Assembly (NCBI RefSeq): GCF_900103175.1
Contig: NZ_FNLF01000002.1
Location: 2,184,136-2,248,135 of the forward strand
Origin: Tsukamurella pulmonis
GTDB lineage: Bacteria > Actinomycetota > Actinomycetes > Mycobacteriales > Mycobacteriaceae
DNA: 64,000 nucleotides
Reading direction: 5' to 3'
The position numbers and the translations under genes are program-made. Positions 28,106 to 38,194 of this stretch are shown in pieces. The notes under the pieces were generated by a model. That model searched no databases. It saw nothing but the letters and a program-made list of their open reading frames with translations, and was not told the origin of the DNA. Numbering within the stretch: the stretch's first letter is position 1; each line of letters opens with the position of its first letter.

Positions 28106-28528
28106 TCAGCCCAGGGCGGCCGCGCCGAGCGCGATCAGGAGACCGACCTTGACCACCTCGAGCCCGATGTAGCCGAAATGCATTCGGTTGCGGGGCATCT
28201 CGTCGCCGATGGCGTGGGATGCGGTCGCGCCGATCACGCGGCGGTCCATCACGCGTCGCAGTACGACGCAGCCCGCCAGGTCCGCCGCCGCGAGGACCAG
28301 GAGGACGACGGTGACGGGCCGGTGCGGCCCCACGGCGAGCGCGATGGCGACGCCGAGGGCCAGCACCGCCTCGCACGCGTTGAGGGCGCGGAAGACGAGC
28401 CGCCCGATGCCCACCCCGAGCGGGACCGTGATCCCGGGCGCGCGGAACTTGATCGGCGCCTCGAGGAACGAGATCGCCAGGATCATTCCGAGCCAGACGA
28501 AGGTCAGCGCTGCGGCGACGGTGTTCAC
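28106..28528 (-). CDS. Small four-helix membrane protein
   Basis: 140 residues from the GTG at 28528 (VNTVAAALTFVWLGMILAIS). Four hydrophobic segments lie near residues 5-22, 45-70, 75-95 and 117-138. The conserved-looking loop LEAPIKFRAPGI after helix 1 and RNRMHFGYIGLEV before the last helix suggest a defined family; it resembles DUF4149/TMEM205-like proteins in topology, but I cannot confirm that. Divergent from recQ with 85 bp between them. Function unknown. Confidence 0.75.
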   Translation of the reverse strand: MNTVAAALTFVWLGMILAISFLEAPIKFRAPGITVPLGVGIGRLVFRALNACEAVLALGVAIALAVGPHRPVTVVLLVLAAADLAGCVVLRRVMDRRVIGATASHAIGDEMPRNRMHFGYIGLEVVKVGLLIALGAAALG

Positions 28529-28613
28529 GGCTCCGATGCTAGGACCGCCGCGACGGCGCATGTCGGTGGGGCCGTCTAGCCTCGGGGTGCAACCGATCAG
28601 GGGAGTCTCGGCG

Positions 28614-30722
28614 ATGACGGAACGAATGCTCACGGGAGAGCGGGCGGAGCGCGCCCGGCGGGTGATCGAGGCCCTGGCCGGGCCCGATGCCGCGCTGCGC
28701 GGCGATCAGGAGACCGCGGTCGCCGCCCTGCTCGAGCCCGCCGCGCGGGTGCTGGTGGTGCAGGCCACGGGGTGGGGCAAGTCCGCGGTGTACTGGGTGG
28801 CCACGGCGCTGCGCCGGGCCGAGGGGGCGGGGCCGGCGCTCATCGTCTCGCCGCTGCTGTCGCTCATGCGCGACCAGGTGGCCGCCGCCGAGCGGGCGGG
28901 CCTGCGGGCCGCCACGCTCAACTCGTCGAACTTCGAGGAGTGGAACGCGATCGAGGCGGCGCTCGCCGCCGGCGAGATCGATGTGCTCCTCGTTTCGCCC
29001 GAGCGGCTCGCGAACCCGTCCTTCGGTCGTCGCGTCCTCGACGCGCTCGAGGGATCGCTCGGCTTGCTGGTGATCGACGAGGCGCACGCGGTGTCCGACT
29101 GGGGGCACGACTTCCGTCCCGACTACCGCCGCGTCTCGGACGTGCTCACCCGCCTGCACCCGCAGACCCCGGTACTCGCCACCACCGCCACCGCGAACGC
29201 GCGGGTCACCGACGATGTGGCGGCCCAGCTGGGCGACGCCACCCTCGTGCTGCGCGGTCCGCTGGCACGCCGCTCGCTGCAGCTCAACGTGCTGCCCGCC
29301 CTGGCCCCGATCACGCGGTACGCGTGGGTCTCGCAGCACCTGCCGGACCTGCCGGGATCCGGCATCGTCTACGCGCTGACGGTGGCGGACGCCGAGCGCC
29401 TCGTGGACGGTGTCCGGGCCGTGCACGGCCCCGGCTATCCGGTTGCCGCCTACACCGGCAAGCTGGATCCGGACACGCGGGCCAGGCTGGAGGACGCGTT
29501 GCGCGCCAACGAGATCAAGGCCCTGATCGCCACCTCGGCCCTGGGGATGGGCTTCGACAAGCCGGACCTGGGCTTCGTGGTGCACGTCGGTTCGCCGCCC
29601 TCGCCGGTCTCGTACTACCAGCAGGTCGGTCGTGCAGGCCGCGCCATCGACCACGCCGTCGTCGCGCTGCTGCCCTCGGAATCGGACGCGGGGGTGTGGG
29701 ACTACTTCGCCACGGCCACCATCCCGGATCCGCAACAGATGGACCGGGTGCTGGGCGCCCTCGCCGAGGACGAGTCCGGGGAGGGGCTCTCGGCCATCGC
29801 GCTCGAGGCGGCCACCGGCCTGCGTCGCACCCGCATCGATCTCATGCTCAAGCAACTCGCGGTCGACGGTGCGGTGGAGCGCGTCGAGGGCGGCTACCGC
29901 GCCACGGGCGCGCCCTGGCAGTACGACGCGGCGCACTACGAGGGGATCGTCGCCACTCGCCGGCGCGAGGCCGACATCATGCGGGCGTACACCCGCGGCG
30001 AGCGGTGCCTGATGCAGTTGTTGACCGAGTCGCTGGACGACCCCGAGGCCGCTCCGTGCGGCCGGTGCTCCGTGTGTCTCGGTCACGTTCCCGACGGGCT
30101 CGGCGATCCGGTCCCGCCGGACACCGCCCGCGCCGTGGCGGGCGCGCTGCGGGCCCAGAGCCAGGTGCTCGAGCCGCGCAAGATGTGGCCCGGCGGCGTC
30201 GCGGGGCGCAAGGGCCGGATCCAGCCCGATCTCGCGGCCGAGCCCGGCCGGGTGCTGGTCTTCGCCGATGCCCCCGAGTGGACGGGCACGCTGGGGGCGG
30301 CTCGCGGCGGCGATCAGCAGGCCATCGCCGACCTGGGGGACGCCGCAGTCGCCGCGCTCTCGCGGTGGCGCGATCAGTGGCGCGCTCGGCCCGAGGTGGT
30401 GGCCTCGCTCCAGCTGACGGACCGCCCGGCACCGGTCGAGCCCGTGGCCGACCGCATCGCCGAGGTCGGCCGACTGGACCGGGTGACGCTGCCCGTGCCG
30501 CGCGGCCCGGCACCGGGGCGGGACGCCTCGGGTGCCCAGGAGGCGGCGCACTGGCTGGACGCGATCGAGGTCGGAGCCGCCGCCGGATCGGTGCGCGGTC
30601 GTTCGGTGCTGCTCGTCGTCGACGAATCCGGCACGGGCTGGGCGGTCACGGTCGCCGCGGCCCGGCTCCGGGAGGCCGGGGCGACGGTGGTCCTCCCGCT
30701 GGTGGTGCACCGTCCCGCCTGA
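28614..30722 (+). CDS. RecQ-family DNA helicase with C-terminal phosphoribosyltransferase-like domain
   Basis: 702 residues. Superfamily 2 motifs: Walker A ATGWGKSAV (about 51-59), DEAH near 154-157 (VIDEAHAVSDWGHDFRPDYR), TATA in motif III, YYQQVGRAGR in motif VI. A zinc site follows: C465, C482, C485, C488. The C-terminal 180 residues lack the usual HRDC domain and end VLLVVDESGTGWAVTVAAARL, which looks like the PRPP-loop strand of phosphoribosyltransferases. RecQ unwinds DNA 3' to 5' in repair. The ATG at 28614 follows GGGGAG by 8 bp. The C-terminal assignment is by resemblance only. Confidence 0.88.
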   Translation: MTERMLTGERAERARRVIEALAGPDAALRGDQETAVAALLEPAARVLVVQATGWGKSAVYWVATALRRAEGAGPALIVSPLLSLMRDQVAAAERAGLRAATLNSSNFEEWNAIEAALAAGEIDVLLVSPERLANPSFGRRVLDALEGSLGLLVIDEAHAVSDWGHDFRPDYRRVSDVLTRLHPQTPVLATTATANARVTDDVAAQLGDATLVLRGPLARRSLQLNVLPALAPITRYAWVSQHLPDLPGSGIVYALTVADAERLVDGVRAVHGPGYPVAAYTGKLDPDTRARLEDALRANEIKALIATSALGMGFDKPDLGFVVHVGSPPSPVSYYQQVGRAGRAIDHAVVALLPSESDAGVWDYFATATIPDPQQMDRVLGALAEDESGEGLSAIALEAATGLRRTRIDLMLKQLAVDGAVERVEGGYRATGAPWQYDAAHYEGIVATRRREADIMRAYTRGERCLMQLLTESLDDPEAAPCGRCSVCLGHVPDGLGDPVPPDTARAVAGALRAQSQVLEPRKMWPGGVAGRKGRIQPDLAAEPGRVLVFADAPEWTGTLGAARGGDQQAIADLGDAAVAALSRWRDQWRARPEVVASLQLTDRPAPVEPVADRIAEVGRLDRVTLPVPRGPAPGRDASGAQEAAHWLDAIEVGAAAGSVRGRSVLLVVDESGTGWAVTVAAARLREAGATVVLPLVVHRPA

Positions 30723-30818
30723 GTTCCGCGAGATATGGAACACTGGAACACCGAGTGCTGCCTAACACCCGGGCGGCGAGGCTGCGGAGCGTCCGCGGCC
30801 ACACCACCGAGGAGAACC

Positions 30819-31157
30819 ATGCCGAACCTGATCCTGCCCCTCCTGCTCGTCCTCATGCTCGTCTTCCTGTTCTTCCAGTTCCGGAAGCAGAAGAAGCAGA
30901 TGAACGAGACGATGGAGATGCAGGCCGGCCTCACCGTGGGCACCAAGGTCATGACCAGCACCGGGCTCTACGGCACCGTCGTCGGCCTCGGCGAGGACAC
31001 CGTCGACCTGGAGATCGCGCCGGGCATCACCACCACCTGGGTGCGCCGCGCCGTCGCCAAGATCCTGACCCCCGAGGAGCTCGGCGCCCCGTCGATCGAG
31101 ACCATCACGGACGACGAGGGCCACATCGATCTGGACAAGCGTTCCGAGGACCGCTGA
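30819..31157 (+). CDS. yajC: Preprotein translocase subunit YajC
   Basis: 112 residues: one N-terminal membrane helix (MPNLILPLLLVLMLVFLFFQ) and a cytosolic SH3-like domain (GLTVGTKVMTSTGLYGTVVG). YajC associates with SecDF at the translocon. The ATG at 30819 is chosen because GAGGAG precedes it and it starts directly at the membrane helix; an upstream in-frame ATG would add an unlikely Cys/Arg-rich tail. First gene of yajC-secD-secF. Confidence 0.95.
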   Translation: MPNLILPLLLVLMLVFLFFQFRKQKKQMNETMEMQAGLTVGTKVMTSTGLYGTVVGLGEDTVDLEIAPGITTTWVRRAVAKILTPEELGAPSIETITDDEGHIDLDKRSEDR

Positions 31158-31242
31158 CCGAAGCACCACCGTCATCACCGACGACCTTCTCCGGCGGACA
31201 ACCGTCGGGGGAGTTCTTCACGCCGAGGAGTCGTAACCGCCC

Positions 31243-32799
31243 GTGGCCAGGAAATCATCGAGTAGCGACCGCACCGAGTCGCGGCTCCTCATCGCCTTCG
31301 GGCTGATCTTGCTCGCGGTCTTCGGCCTGGTGTTCTTCACCGGGGACCGGGAGCCCACACCCAAGCTGGGCATCGACCTGCAGGGCGGCACCTCCGTCGT
31401 GCTGCAGGCCGTCACGCCCGACGGCAAGGCGCCCGACACCGAGAAGATGGAGCAGGCGCGCGACATCATCAACAAGCGCGTCAACGGGCTCGGCGTGTCC
31501 GGTTCCGAAGTGAAGATCAACGGCCGCAACCTGGTGATCACGGTGCCCGGCACCGAGGGCGACCAGGCTCGCACGCTCGGCCAGACGGCACGCCTGAACG
31601 TGCGGCCCGTGCTGGGCTCGCAGCCGGCCGCGGCGGTCAACACCCCCACCCCCGACATGTCGGATCCCGAGGCCGCCCAGAAGGCGATCAAGGAGGCGCG
31701 GGACACCCGCCAGTCGACCGATCCGGCCGTGCAGAAGAAGGCCATGGAGAGCCTGAACTGCAACGCACCGTCGGACCCCCTGGCCGGCAACGACGACCCG
31801 ACCAAGCCCCTGATCACCTGCGACCGGCCCGAGGACCGCAAGGAGGGCCAGCCGCGTTCGGTGTACACCCTGGCTCCCGCGATCATCGACGGCCAGTCCA
31901 TCAAGAACGCCTCCTCGGGCATCCCGCAGAACGGCGTCCAGTACGTCGTGACGCTGGAGTTCACCGGCGAGGCCTCCCGCGTGTGGGCCGACTTCACGTC
32001 GAAGAACGTGGGCAAGCAGGCGGCGTTCGTGCTCGACTCGCAGGTGATCACCGCACCGAACATCAACGGTCCCATCACCGGCGGGCAGACGCAGATCACG
32101 GGTGACTTCAATCAGCAGTCGGCCGCGGACCTCGCGGGCGTGCTCAAGTACGGCTCGCTGCCGCTGTCCTTCAAGCCCGGCACCGCGCAGACCGTGAGCG
32201 CCACGCTCGGCTTCGAGTCGCTCAAGGCGGGCCTCATCGCCGGCGTGATCGGCCTGATCCTGGTGCTGATCTACGCGTTGGCGTACTACCGCGCGCTCGG
32301 CGTGCTCGTCGCGCTGTCGCTGGCACTGTCGGTCGCCCTGCTCTACGGCCTGCTCGTGCTGCTCGGTCGGTGGATCGGTTACTCGCTCGATCTCGCGGGC
32401 ATCGCCGGCATCATCATCGGCATCGGCATGACCGCCGACTCCTTCGTCGTCTACTTCGAGCGGATCAAGGACGAGATCAGAGAGGGCCGAAGTTTCCGGT
32501 CCGCGGTGCCACGTGGCTGGGCCAGCGCCCGGCGCACCATCTGGACGGGTAACGCGGTCTCGCTGCTCTCGGCCGTCGTGCTCTACGTGCTCGCCGTCGG
32601 CGACGTGCAGGGCTTCGCGTTCACGCTCGGCCTGTCGACCATCCTCGACGTCGTCATCGTCTTCCTCGTCACGCACCCGTTGGTGTACTTCGCGTCCAAG
32701 ACCGACTTCTTCGCCAAGCCGTCGATGAACGGCCTCGGCGCCGTGGCCGCGATCGGCCGTGAGCGCAAGCGGGCCGCCGCTACCACCGGGGAGGCGTGA
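31243..32799 (+). CDS. secD: Protein translocase subunit SecD
   Basis: 518 residues. Helix 1 (about 15-32) is followed by a large external P1 domain beginning [16 protein letters not shown] and five more helices from about residue 325. The conserved [20 protein letters not shown] segment in helix 4 carries the Asp linked to proton movement. With SecF it uses the proton gradient to help exported proteins leave SecYEG. The P1 insert after residue 135 is rich in Asp/Pro/Asn ([13 protein letters not shown]) and longer than the E. coli equivalent, as in other actinobacteria. GTG at 31243 follows GAGGAG. Confidence 0.96.
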   Translation: MARKSSSSDRTESRLLIAFGLILLAVFGLVFFTGDREPTPKLGIDLQGGTSVVLQAVTPDGKAPDTEKMEQARDIINKRVNGLGVSGSEVKINGRNLVITVPGTEGDQARTLGQTARLNVRPVLGSQPAAAVNTPTPDMSDPEAAQKAIKEARDTRQSTDPAVQKKAMESLNCNAPSDPLAGNDDPTKPLITCDRPEDRKEGQPRSVYTLAPAIIDGQSIKNASSGIPQNGVQYVVTLEFTGEASRVWADFTSKNVGKQAAFVLDSQVITAPNINGPITGGQTQITGDFNQQSAADLAGVLKYGSLPLSFKPGTAQTVSATLGFESLKAGLIAGVIGLILVLIYALAYYRALGVLVALSLALSVALLYGLLVLLGRWIGYSLDLAGIAGIIIGIGMTADSFVVYFERIKDEIREGRSFRSAVPRGWASARRTIWTGNAVSLLSAVVLYVLAVGDVQGFAFTLGLSTILDVVIVFLVTHPLVYFASKTDFFAKPSMNGLGAVAAIGRERKRAAATTGEA

Positions 32800-32801
32800 G
32801 C

Positions 32802-33938
32802 ATGACCGATACCAGCATTGCGAACGAGAAGAAGGCGTCCTTCTTCACCAAGCTCTACACGGGCACCGGCGCGTTCGACATCGTCGGTAAGCGCAACCGG
32901 TACTACCTCGCGACCGGCATCATCATCGTGATCGCCATCCTCGGCATCCTGATCCCCGGCTTCAAGTTCAGCATCGACTTCGAGGGTGGCACCCAGATCT
33001 CGTTCCCCGTCGGGAACGCCCAGGTGGACACCGCCAAGGTCCGCGAGACCGTCCGCAGCGCCACCGGCGTCGAGCCGTCGGCCGTGCAGACCGCCGGCAC
33101 CGGGGCCGCGCAGACCTACCAGGTGGCGCTCTCCGAACTCTCCAACAACCAGATCACTCAGGCGCGGGATGCCCTCTATCAGGCGTTCGAGCCACCGGGG
33201 CGCGACGGTAAGCCGGCACCGAACAGCATCAGCTTCTCCGGTGTGAGCTCCACCTGGGGCGATCAGATCACCCAGCGCGGTCTCCTCGCGCTCGCGGTCT
33301 TCCTCGTGCTGGTGACGATCTACATCGCGCTGCGCTTCCGCGAATGGGACATGGCGCTCGCCGCGCTCGCCTCGCTGTTCTTCGACGTGGTGGTGACGGC
33401 CGGCGTCTACGCCTGGTCCGGCTTCGAGGTCAGCCCCGCCACCGTGATCGGCCTGCTGACCATTCTCGGCTTCTCGCTCTACGACACCGTCGTCGTCTTC
33501 GACAAGGTGGACGAGAACGTGCGCGGCGTGCTCAACACCAGCCGGCGCACCTACGCCGAGCAGGCGAACCTGGCGATCAACCAGACACTCATGCGCTCGA
33601 TCAACACCACCGTGATCTCAGCGCTGCCGATCATCGCGCTGATGGTGGTCGCTGCCGGCGTACTGGGTGTCGGCACGCTGATGGACCTCGGCCTGATCCA
33701 GCTCGTCGGTGTTCTCGTCGGTACCTACTCGTCCGTCTTCTTCGCCGCGCCGCTGCTGGTCACGCTCAAGGAGCGTCGTCCGCAGTACAAGGCGCACAAC
33801 GAGAAGGTCCTGGCACGCCGCGCACGCGCCGAGGCGGGCGAGGCGGCCGACGCCCTCGCCGCCACCGACGCCGGCGCGGTGCGCCTCGACAAGGCCCCGG
33901 CCCGTCCGCAGACCAAGCGCGGCCGCCGTCGTGACTGA
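32802..33938 (+). CDS. secF: Protein translocase subunit SecF
   Basis: 378 residues. First helix (about 30-50) then an external domain opening [16 protein letters not shown], then five helices with [20 protein letters not shown] and [13 protein letters not shown]. It forms the SecDF complex. GGGGAGG at 32788-32794 gives ideal 7-bp spacing to the ATG at 32802; a GTG at 32796, overlapping the secD stop, would be only 1 bp away, so I prefer 32802. The C-terminus is a basic cytosolic tail and overlaps apt by 8 bp. Confidence 0.95.
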   Translation: MTDTSIANEKKASFFTKLYTGTGAFDIVGKRNRYYLATGIIIVIAILGILIPGFKFSIDFEGGTQISFPVGNAQVDTAKVRETVRSATGVEPSAVQTAGTGAAQTYQVALSELSNNQITQARDALYQAFEPPGRDGKPAPNSISFSGVSSTWGDQITQRGLLALAVFLVLVTIYIALRFREWDMALAALASLFFDVVVTAGVYAWSGFEVSPATVIGLLTILGFSLYDTVVVFDKVDENVRGVLNTSRRTYAEQANLAINQTLMRSINTTVISALPIIALMVVAAGVLGVGTLMDLGLIQLVGVLVGTYSSVFFAAPLLVTLKERRPQYKAHNEKVLARRARAEAGEAADALAATDAGAVRLDKAPARPQTKRGRRRD

Positions 33939-34491
33939 CGCGGCGCGCGCGGCCGTCGCCGCGCACACGCGGCACGTCGCGGACTTCCCGGAGCCGGGCG
34001 TCGTCTTCGCCGATCTCACGCCCGTCTTCGCCGACGGTGCCGCCCTCGCGGCGGTCATCGACGGGCTCGCCGCGGCGGGCCGCGACGACGACGGTGCCCG
34101 CTCGGTCGATCTGGTGGCCGGGCTCGACGCCCGCGGATTCCTGCTGGGGTCCGGCGTCGCCCTGCGCCTCGGAGTCGGCACCCTCGCCGTCCGCAAGGCC
34201 GGCAAGCTGCCGCCGCCGGTGCTGCGCGAGGAGTACCAGCTCGAATACGGTTCCGCGGCGCTCGAGGTGCCTGCCGAGGGCATCGAGCTCGAGGGCAGGC
34301 GGATCCTCATCGTCGACGACGTGCTCGCCACGGGCGGCACCGTCGGCGCGGCCGTGGCGCTGCTGCGGCGCGCGGGTGCGATCGTCGAGCGGGTGTCGGT
34401 GGTCCTGGACCTCGAGGCGCTCGGCGGACGCGGGCGACTGCAGCAATTGCCCGGCGGTGGCATCACGGTCTCGGCGATCTCGGTAGGCTGA
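33931..34491 (+). CDS. apt: Adenine phosphoribosyltransferase
   Basis: 186 residues, type I phosphoribosyltransferase. It salvages adenine with PRPP to AMP. Key segments: [36 protein letters not shown], the REEYQLEYG hood and the PRPP loop [13 protein letters not shown] (about 127-139). GTG at 33931 lies inside the secF end (8-bp overlap). In M. tuberculosis a Dpp-like lipoprotein gene stands between secF and apt; here there is none. Confidence 0.95.
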   Translation: MTDAARAAVAAHTRHVADFPEPGVVFADLTPVFADGAALAAVIDGLAAAGRDDDGARSVDLVAGLDARGFLLGSGVALRLGVGTLAVRKAGKLPPPVLREEYQLEYGSAALEVPAEGIELEGRRILIVDDVLATGGTVGAAVALLRRAGAIVERVSVVLDLEALGGRGRLQQLPGGGITVSAISVG

Positions 34492-34530
34492 ATCTCTAGT
34501 CCAGTTCGTCGTCCGGGGCGGGGAGGCACC

Positions 34531-36873
34531 ATGTCGTTGCAGTCTCAAGGGTCCGACGCCGCGCGGACCCCCACGGCGGCGGGCCAGCCCGGTCCGCCCA
34601 ACCTGGAGACCACGGGGTCCACCACCCGGCGGGTGCGTGCACGGCTCGCCCGCCGGATGACCGGCACCCGCAACCATGTGCGGCCCGTACTCGAGCCGCT
34701 GGTCGCACTGCATCGCGAGGTCTACCCCAAGGCCGATGTCGCCCTCATCGAGCGTGCCTACGACGTCGCCGAGCAGCGCCACGCCAGCCAGATGCGCAAG
34801 TCGGGCGACCCGTACATCACGCACCCGCTCGCCGTCGCGACCATCCTCGCCGAGTTGGGCATGGACACCACCACCCTCGTCGCCGCGCTCCTGCACGACA
34901 CCGTCGAGGACACGGGCTACTCGCTCGAGCAGCTGACCGCGGAGTTCGGACCCGAGGTCGCCCACCTGGTGGACGGCGTCACCAAGCTCGACAAGGTGGC
35001 CCTCGGCAGCGCCGCCGAGGCGGAGACCATCCGCAAGATGATCATCGCCATGGCGCGCGACCCGCGCGTCCTGGTCATCAAGGTCGCCGATCGGCTGCAC
35101 AACATGCGCACCATGCGCTTCCTTCCGCCGGAGAAGCAGGCCCGCAAGGCCCGCGAGACCCTCGAGGTGATCGCCCCGCTCGCGCACCGCCTCGGCATGG
35201 CGACCGTGAAGTGGGAGCTCGAGGACCTGGCGTTCGCCATCCTGCACCCGAAGAAGTACGACGAGATCGTGCGGCTCGTGGCCGACCGGGCACCGTCGCG
35301 CGACACCTACCTGGCCGCGGTGCGCGCCGAGATCAACGGCGCGCTGGCAGCGCAGCGGATCGTGGCCGACGTGCAGGGCCGCCCCAAGCACTACTGGTCG
35401 ATCTACCAGAAGATGATCGTCAAGGGCCGGGACTTCGACGACATCCACGACCTGGTCGGCGTGCGGATCCTCTGCGACGAGGTGCGCGACTGCTACGCCG
35501 CCGTCGGCACCGTGCACTCCCTGTGGCAGCCGATGGCGGGGCGGTTCAAGGACTACATCGCCCAGCCCCGCTACGGCGTCTACCAGTCCCTGCACACGAC
35601 GGTGATCGGCCCGGAGGGCAAGCCCCTCGAGGTGCAGATCCGCACCCGCGAGATGCACCGCACCGCCGAGTTCGGCATCGCCGCGCACTGGCGCTACAAG
35701 GAGACCAAGGGCCGCGCCGGCGGCGGGGCCAAGGGCTCGGACCTGGCCGAGGTCGACGACATGGCGTGGATGCGCCAACTCCTCGACTGGCAGCGTGAGG
35801 CGGCGGACCCGGGGGAGTTCCTCGAGTCGCTCCGCTACGACCTCGCGGTCAAGGAGATCTTCGTCTTCACCCCCAAGGGCGACGTGATCACGCTGCCCGC
35901 GGGCAGCACCCCCGTGGACTTCGCCTACGCCGTGCACACCGAGGTCGGTCACCGGTGCATCGGCGCGCGCGTCAACGGGCGGCTCGTCGCGCTCGAGCGC
36001 AAGCTCGAGAACGGCGAGGTGGTGGAGGTCTTCACGAGTAAGGCCGAGAACGCCGGCCCGTCGCGCGACTGGCAGTCCTTCGTCGTCTCCCCGCGGGCCA
36101 AGGCCAAGATCCGGCAGTGGTTCGCCAAGGAACGCCGCGAGGAGGCGTTGGAGAACGGCCGCGACGCCATCGCCAAGGAGGTGCGCCGTTCGGGCCTCCC
36201 GCTGCGACGCCTGACGAACGCCGAGTCGATGGCGGGCATCGCCAAGGAACTGCGCTACGCGGACGTCTCGGCGCTCTACACGGCCGTCGGCGAGCATCAG
36301 GTGTCGGCGCACACGGTCGTGCAGCGGATGCTCGAGCAGCTGGGCGGCATCGAGGAGGCCACGGAGGAGCTCGCCGAGCGCAGCACCCCGTCGACCCTCT
36401 CGGGCCCGACGGCGTCGACCGACGTGGGCGTGCTCGTCACCGGGCAGCCGGGCGTGCTCGCCAAGCTCGCCAAGTGCTGCACCCCGGTGCCGGGCGACGA
36501 GATCGTCGGCTTCGTCACGCGCGGCGGCGGAGTGAGCGTGCACCGCACGGACTGCACCAATGTCGCGGAGCTCCGCAAGGAGCCGGAGCGCTTCCTCGAT
36601 GTGAAGTGGGCGCCGTCCGCCTCGTCGGTGTTCCTCGTGGCGATCCAGGTGGAGGCCCTCGACCGGCACCGCCTGCTCTCGGACGTCACGAAGGTGCTGG
36701 CCGACGAGAAGGTGAACATCCTCTCCGCGTCCGTGACCACCTCGCGCGATCGGGTCGCGGTGTCGCGCTTCACCTTCGAGATGGGCGATCCCAAGCACCT
36801 CGGTCATGTGCTCAACGTCGTGCGCAACGTGGAGGGCGTCTACGACGTCTACCGCGTCACCTCCGCGCAATAG
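34531..36873 (+). CDS. rel: Bifunctional (p)ppGpp synthetase/hydrolase Rel
   Basis: 780 residues. Order: HD hydrolase (about 85-240, H122 D123 in [10 protein letters not shown]), synthetase (about 265-400, [20 protein letters not shown] and [20 protein letters not shown]), TGS (about 450-510, [20 protein letters not shown]), a zinc-finger-type region with [12 protein letters not shown], and a C-terminal ACT domain (about 700-780). It makes and degrades (p)ppGpp in the stringent response. Both catalytic halves look intact. ATG at 34531 is preceded by GGGGAGG. The apt-rel order is conserved in relatives. Confidence 0.97.
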   Translation: MSLQSQGSDAARTPTAAGQPGPPNLETTGSTTRRVRARLARRMTGTRNHVRPVLEPLVALHREVYPKADVALIERAYDVAEQRHASQMRKSGDPYITHPLAVATILAELGMDTTTLVAALLHDTVEDTGYSLEQLTAEFGPEVAHLVDGVTKLDKVALGSAAEAETIRKMIIAMARDPRVLVIKVADRLHNMRTMRFLPPEKQARKARETLEVIAPLAHRLGMATVKWELEDLAFAILHPKKYDEIVRLVADRAPSRDTYLAAVRAEINGALAAQRIVADVQGRPKHYWSIYQKMIVKGRDFDDIHDLVGVRILCDEVRDCYAAVGTVHSLWQPMAGRFKDYIAQPRYGVYQSLHTTVIGPEGKPLEVQIRTREMHRTAEFGIAAHWRYKETKGRAGGGAKGSDLAEVDDMAWMRQLLDWQREAADPGEFLESLRYDLAVKEIFVFTPKGDVITLPAGSTPVDFAYAVHTEVGHRCIGARVNGRLVALERKLENGEVVEVFTSKAENAGPSRDWQSFVVSPRAKAKIRQWFAKERREEALENGRDAIAKEVRRSGLPLRRLTNAESMAGIAKELRYADVSALYTAVGEHQVSAHTVVQRMLEQLGGIEEATEELAERSTPSTLSGPTASTDVGVLVTGQPGVLAKLAKCCTPVPGDEIVGFVTRGGGVSVHRTDCTNVAELRKEPERFLDVKWAPSASSVFLVAIQVEALDRHRLLSDVTKVLADEKVNILSASVTTSRDRVAVSRFTFEMGDPKHLGHVLNVVRNVEGVYDVYRVTSAQ

Positions 36874-36908
36874 CGCGGAATCGCGGCCTCGTGCAGGCTG
36901 CGCAGGAA

Positions 36909-36946
36909 CGCAGGAAGGCCCCCGCCGGAGCGGGGGCCTTCCTGCG
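36909..36946. terminator. Perfect 17-bp hairpin, bidirectional terminator
   Basis: Arms 36909-36925 (cgcaggaaggcccccgc) and 36930-36946 are perfectly complementary around the loop cgga. It lies between the convergent rel and cyclophilin genes, beginning 35 bp after the rel stop and ending 9 bp before the cyclophilin stop. No U-tract is present. Confidence 0.93.
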
Positions 36947-36955
36947 TCGTGTCGG

Positions 36956-38086
36956 TTATTCGTCGAGCTTCATGGTCGCGATGTTCACCGGTTCCTTGGG
37001 CTTGCCGTCGGTGACGGGCTCGCCCGGCTTCGGAGCGGGATCGCCCTCCTTGGGGACGATGCCCTTCTTGGCGATCTGCTGCAGGACCGTCAGGCCCGCG
37101 TCATCGGTCTTGCCGATGACCGAGTAGTTCGCGGGCAGCGTGGTGTCCTTGTAGACGAGGAAGAACTGGCTCGAGCCGGTGTTGGAGGTGCCCGGGTCAC
37201 CCGTCTGCGGGTTGGGCTGCTGGTTCGCGTTCGCGACGGCGATCGTCCCGGCCGGGTAGATCACGTTCTGCGAGGGCTGCATCGGGTTGCTCTGCCCGGG
37301 GGCGGGCTCGAGGAAGCCGGGGGCCTCGTCGGGGGAGGTCCAGCTGGGGCCGCCCAGGCCGGTGCCCGAGGGGTCGCCGCACTGCAGTACGAACAGGCCG
37401 CTCTTCTTGTCCGCGGCCTCATTGGCGGTCTCGCGATGGCAGCTGGTGCCGTCGAAGTACTTGGCCTGCATGAGAGTGGCGAAGGTCTCCACGTTGCAGG
37501 GAGCCTTCGAGCGGTCGAGCTCGAAGCCGATCGGTCCCGCGTTGGTGGTGATGGTGCCCGTCATGGTGCCGGTGTTCGGGATGTCCTTGCCCTCGGGCTT
37601 GGTCAGCGACTTGTTGCGCTCGGCGAGCTGGTCGAGCTTCGGCAACTGCTTCTCGGCCTCGCCGATCAGTCGCTCGCCGCTGTCGGCCCTCTCGGCCGCC
37701 GCGGTGATCTGCTCCTCGAGGGGCGCCCTCTGATCGGCGGGCATCGTGGGCACGCGCTTGCGCGCATCGGCGATCTGGGTGCGCATCTCGGCGATCTGCT
37801 GCTTCTGGGAGGCGATGCTCTTACGGGCGTCCGCGGCCGGATCGCGATCGCCGAAGTCACAGGTCACGTGGAGGGAGTTGTACTTGTTCTCCGCCGCGAC
37901 GCGCAGAGGTGCGCGCGGCCCCGCCGGAACCCAGATGTACGCGGCGACGGCGGCCGCGACCGCGACCACCGCGACACCGGCCCCGATGGCCTTGACCTTG
38001 CGCTTGCGCGCGTCGGTCTCCCGCCGCTCGTTCTGCTTCGCCAGCTTCTCGCGGGCTGCCTGGCGGCGTTCCTCATTGCTCGGCAC
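36956..38086 (-). CDS. Membrane-anchored cyclophilin-type peptidyl-prolyl isomerase
   Basis: 376 residues. A basic cytosolic head (about 1-30) leads to one membrane helix (about 31-52). Residues about 75-155 form a charged coiled-coil-like region (KQQIAEMRTQIADARKR, EEQITAAAERADSGERLIGE). The cyclophilin domain (about 170-340) carries NAGPIGFELDRSKAPCNVE and SSQFFLVYKDT. Canonical cyclophilin residues are only partly kept, for example FHR at the active-site Arg appears as CHR (GTSCHRETAN). It corresponds to Rv2582. By family it speeds proline isomerisation outside the membrane. GTG at 38086 follows GAGGAGG. Confidence 0.93.
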   Translation of the reverse strand: MPSNEERRQAAREKLAKQNERRETDARKRKVKAIGAGVAVVAVAAAVAAYIWVPAGPRAPLRVAAENKYNSLHVTCDFGDRDPAADARKSIASQKQQIAEMRTQIADARKRVPTMPADQRAPLEEQITAAAERADSGERLIGEAEKQLPKLDQLAERNKSLTKPEGKDIPNTGTMTGTITTNAGPIGFELDRSKAPCNVETFATLMQAKYFDGTSCHRETANEAADKKSGLFVLQCGDPSGTGLGGPSWTSPDEAPGFLEPAPGQSNPMQPSQNVIYPAGTIAVANANQQPNPQTGDPGTSNTGSSQFFLVYKDTTLPANYSVIGKTDDAGLTVLQQIAKKGIVPKEGDPAPKPGEPVTDGKPKEPVNIATMKLDE

Positions 38087-38194
38087 GGTGTGACGACCTC
38101 CTCATAACCGACATCCGGCGGGCACAACTGATCGCCAAGTCTGCCAGTTAAACCTGAAAGACGCCGTCACCGGGTCTGGTGCCACAATGGTCGG

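Noticed and set aside
27760-28172. Forward open frame crossing the gap before the small membrane gene
   Set aside because: Mostly antisense to GT2-GtrA and the membrane gene, with no motif.
30722-30819. ECF sigma promoter from the repeated tggaacac before yajC
   Set aside because: A GGAAC-like element is present, but no matching -10 motif lies at the right distance.
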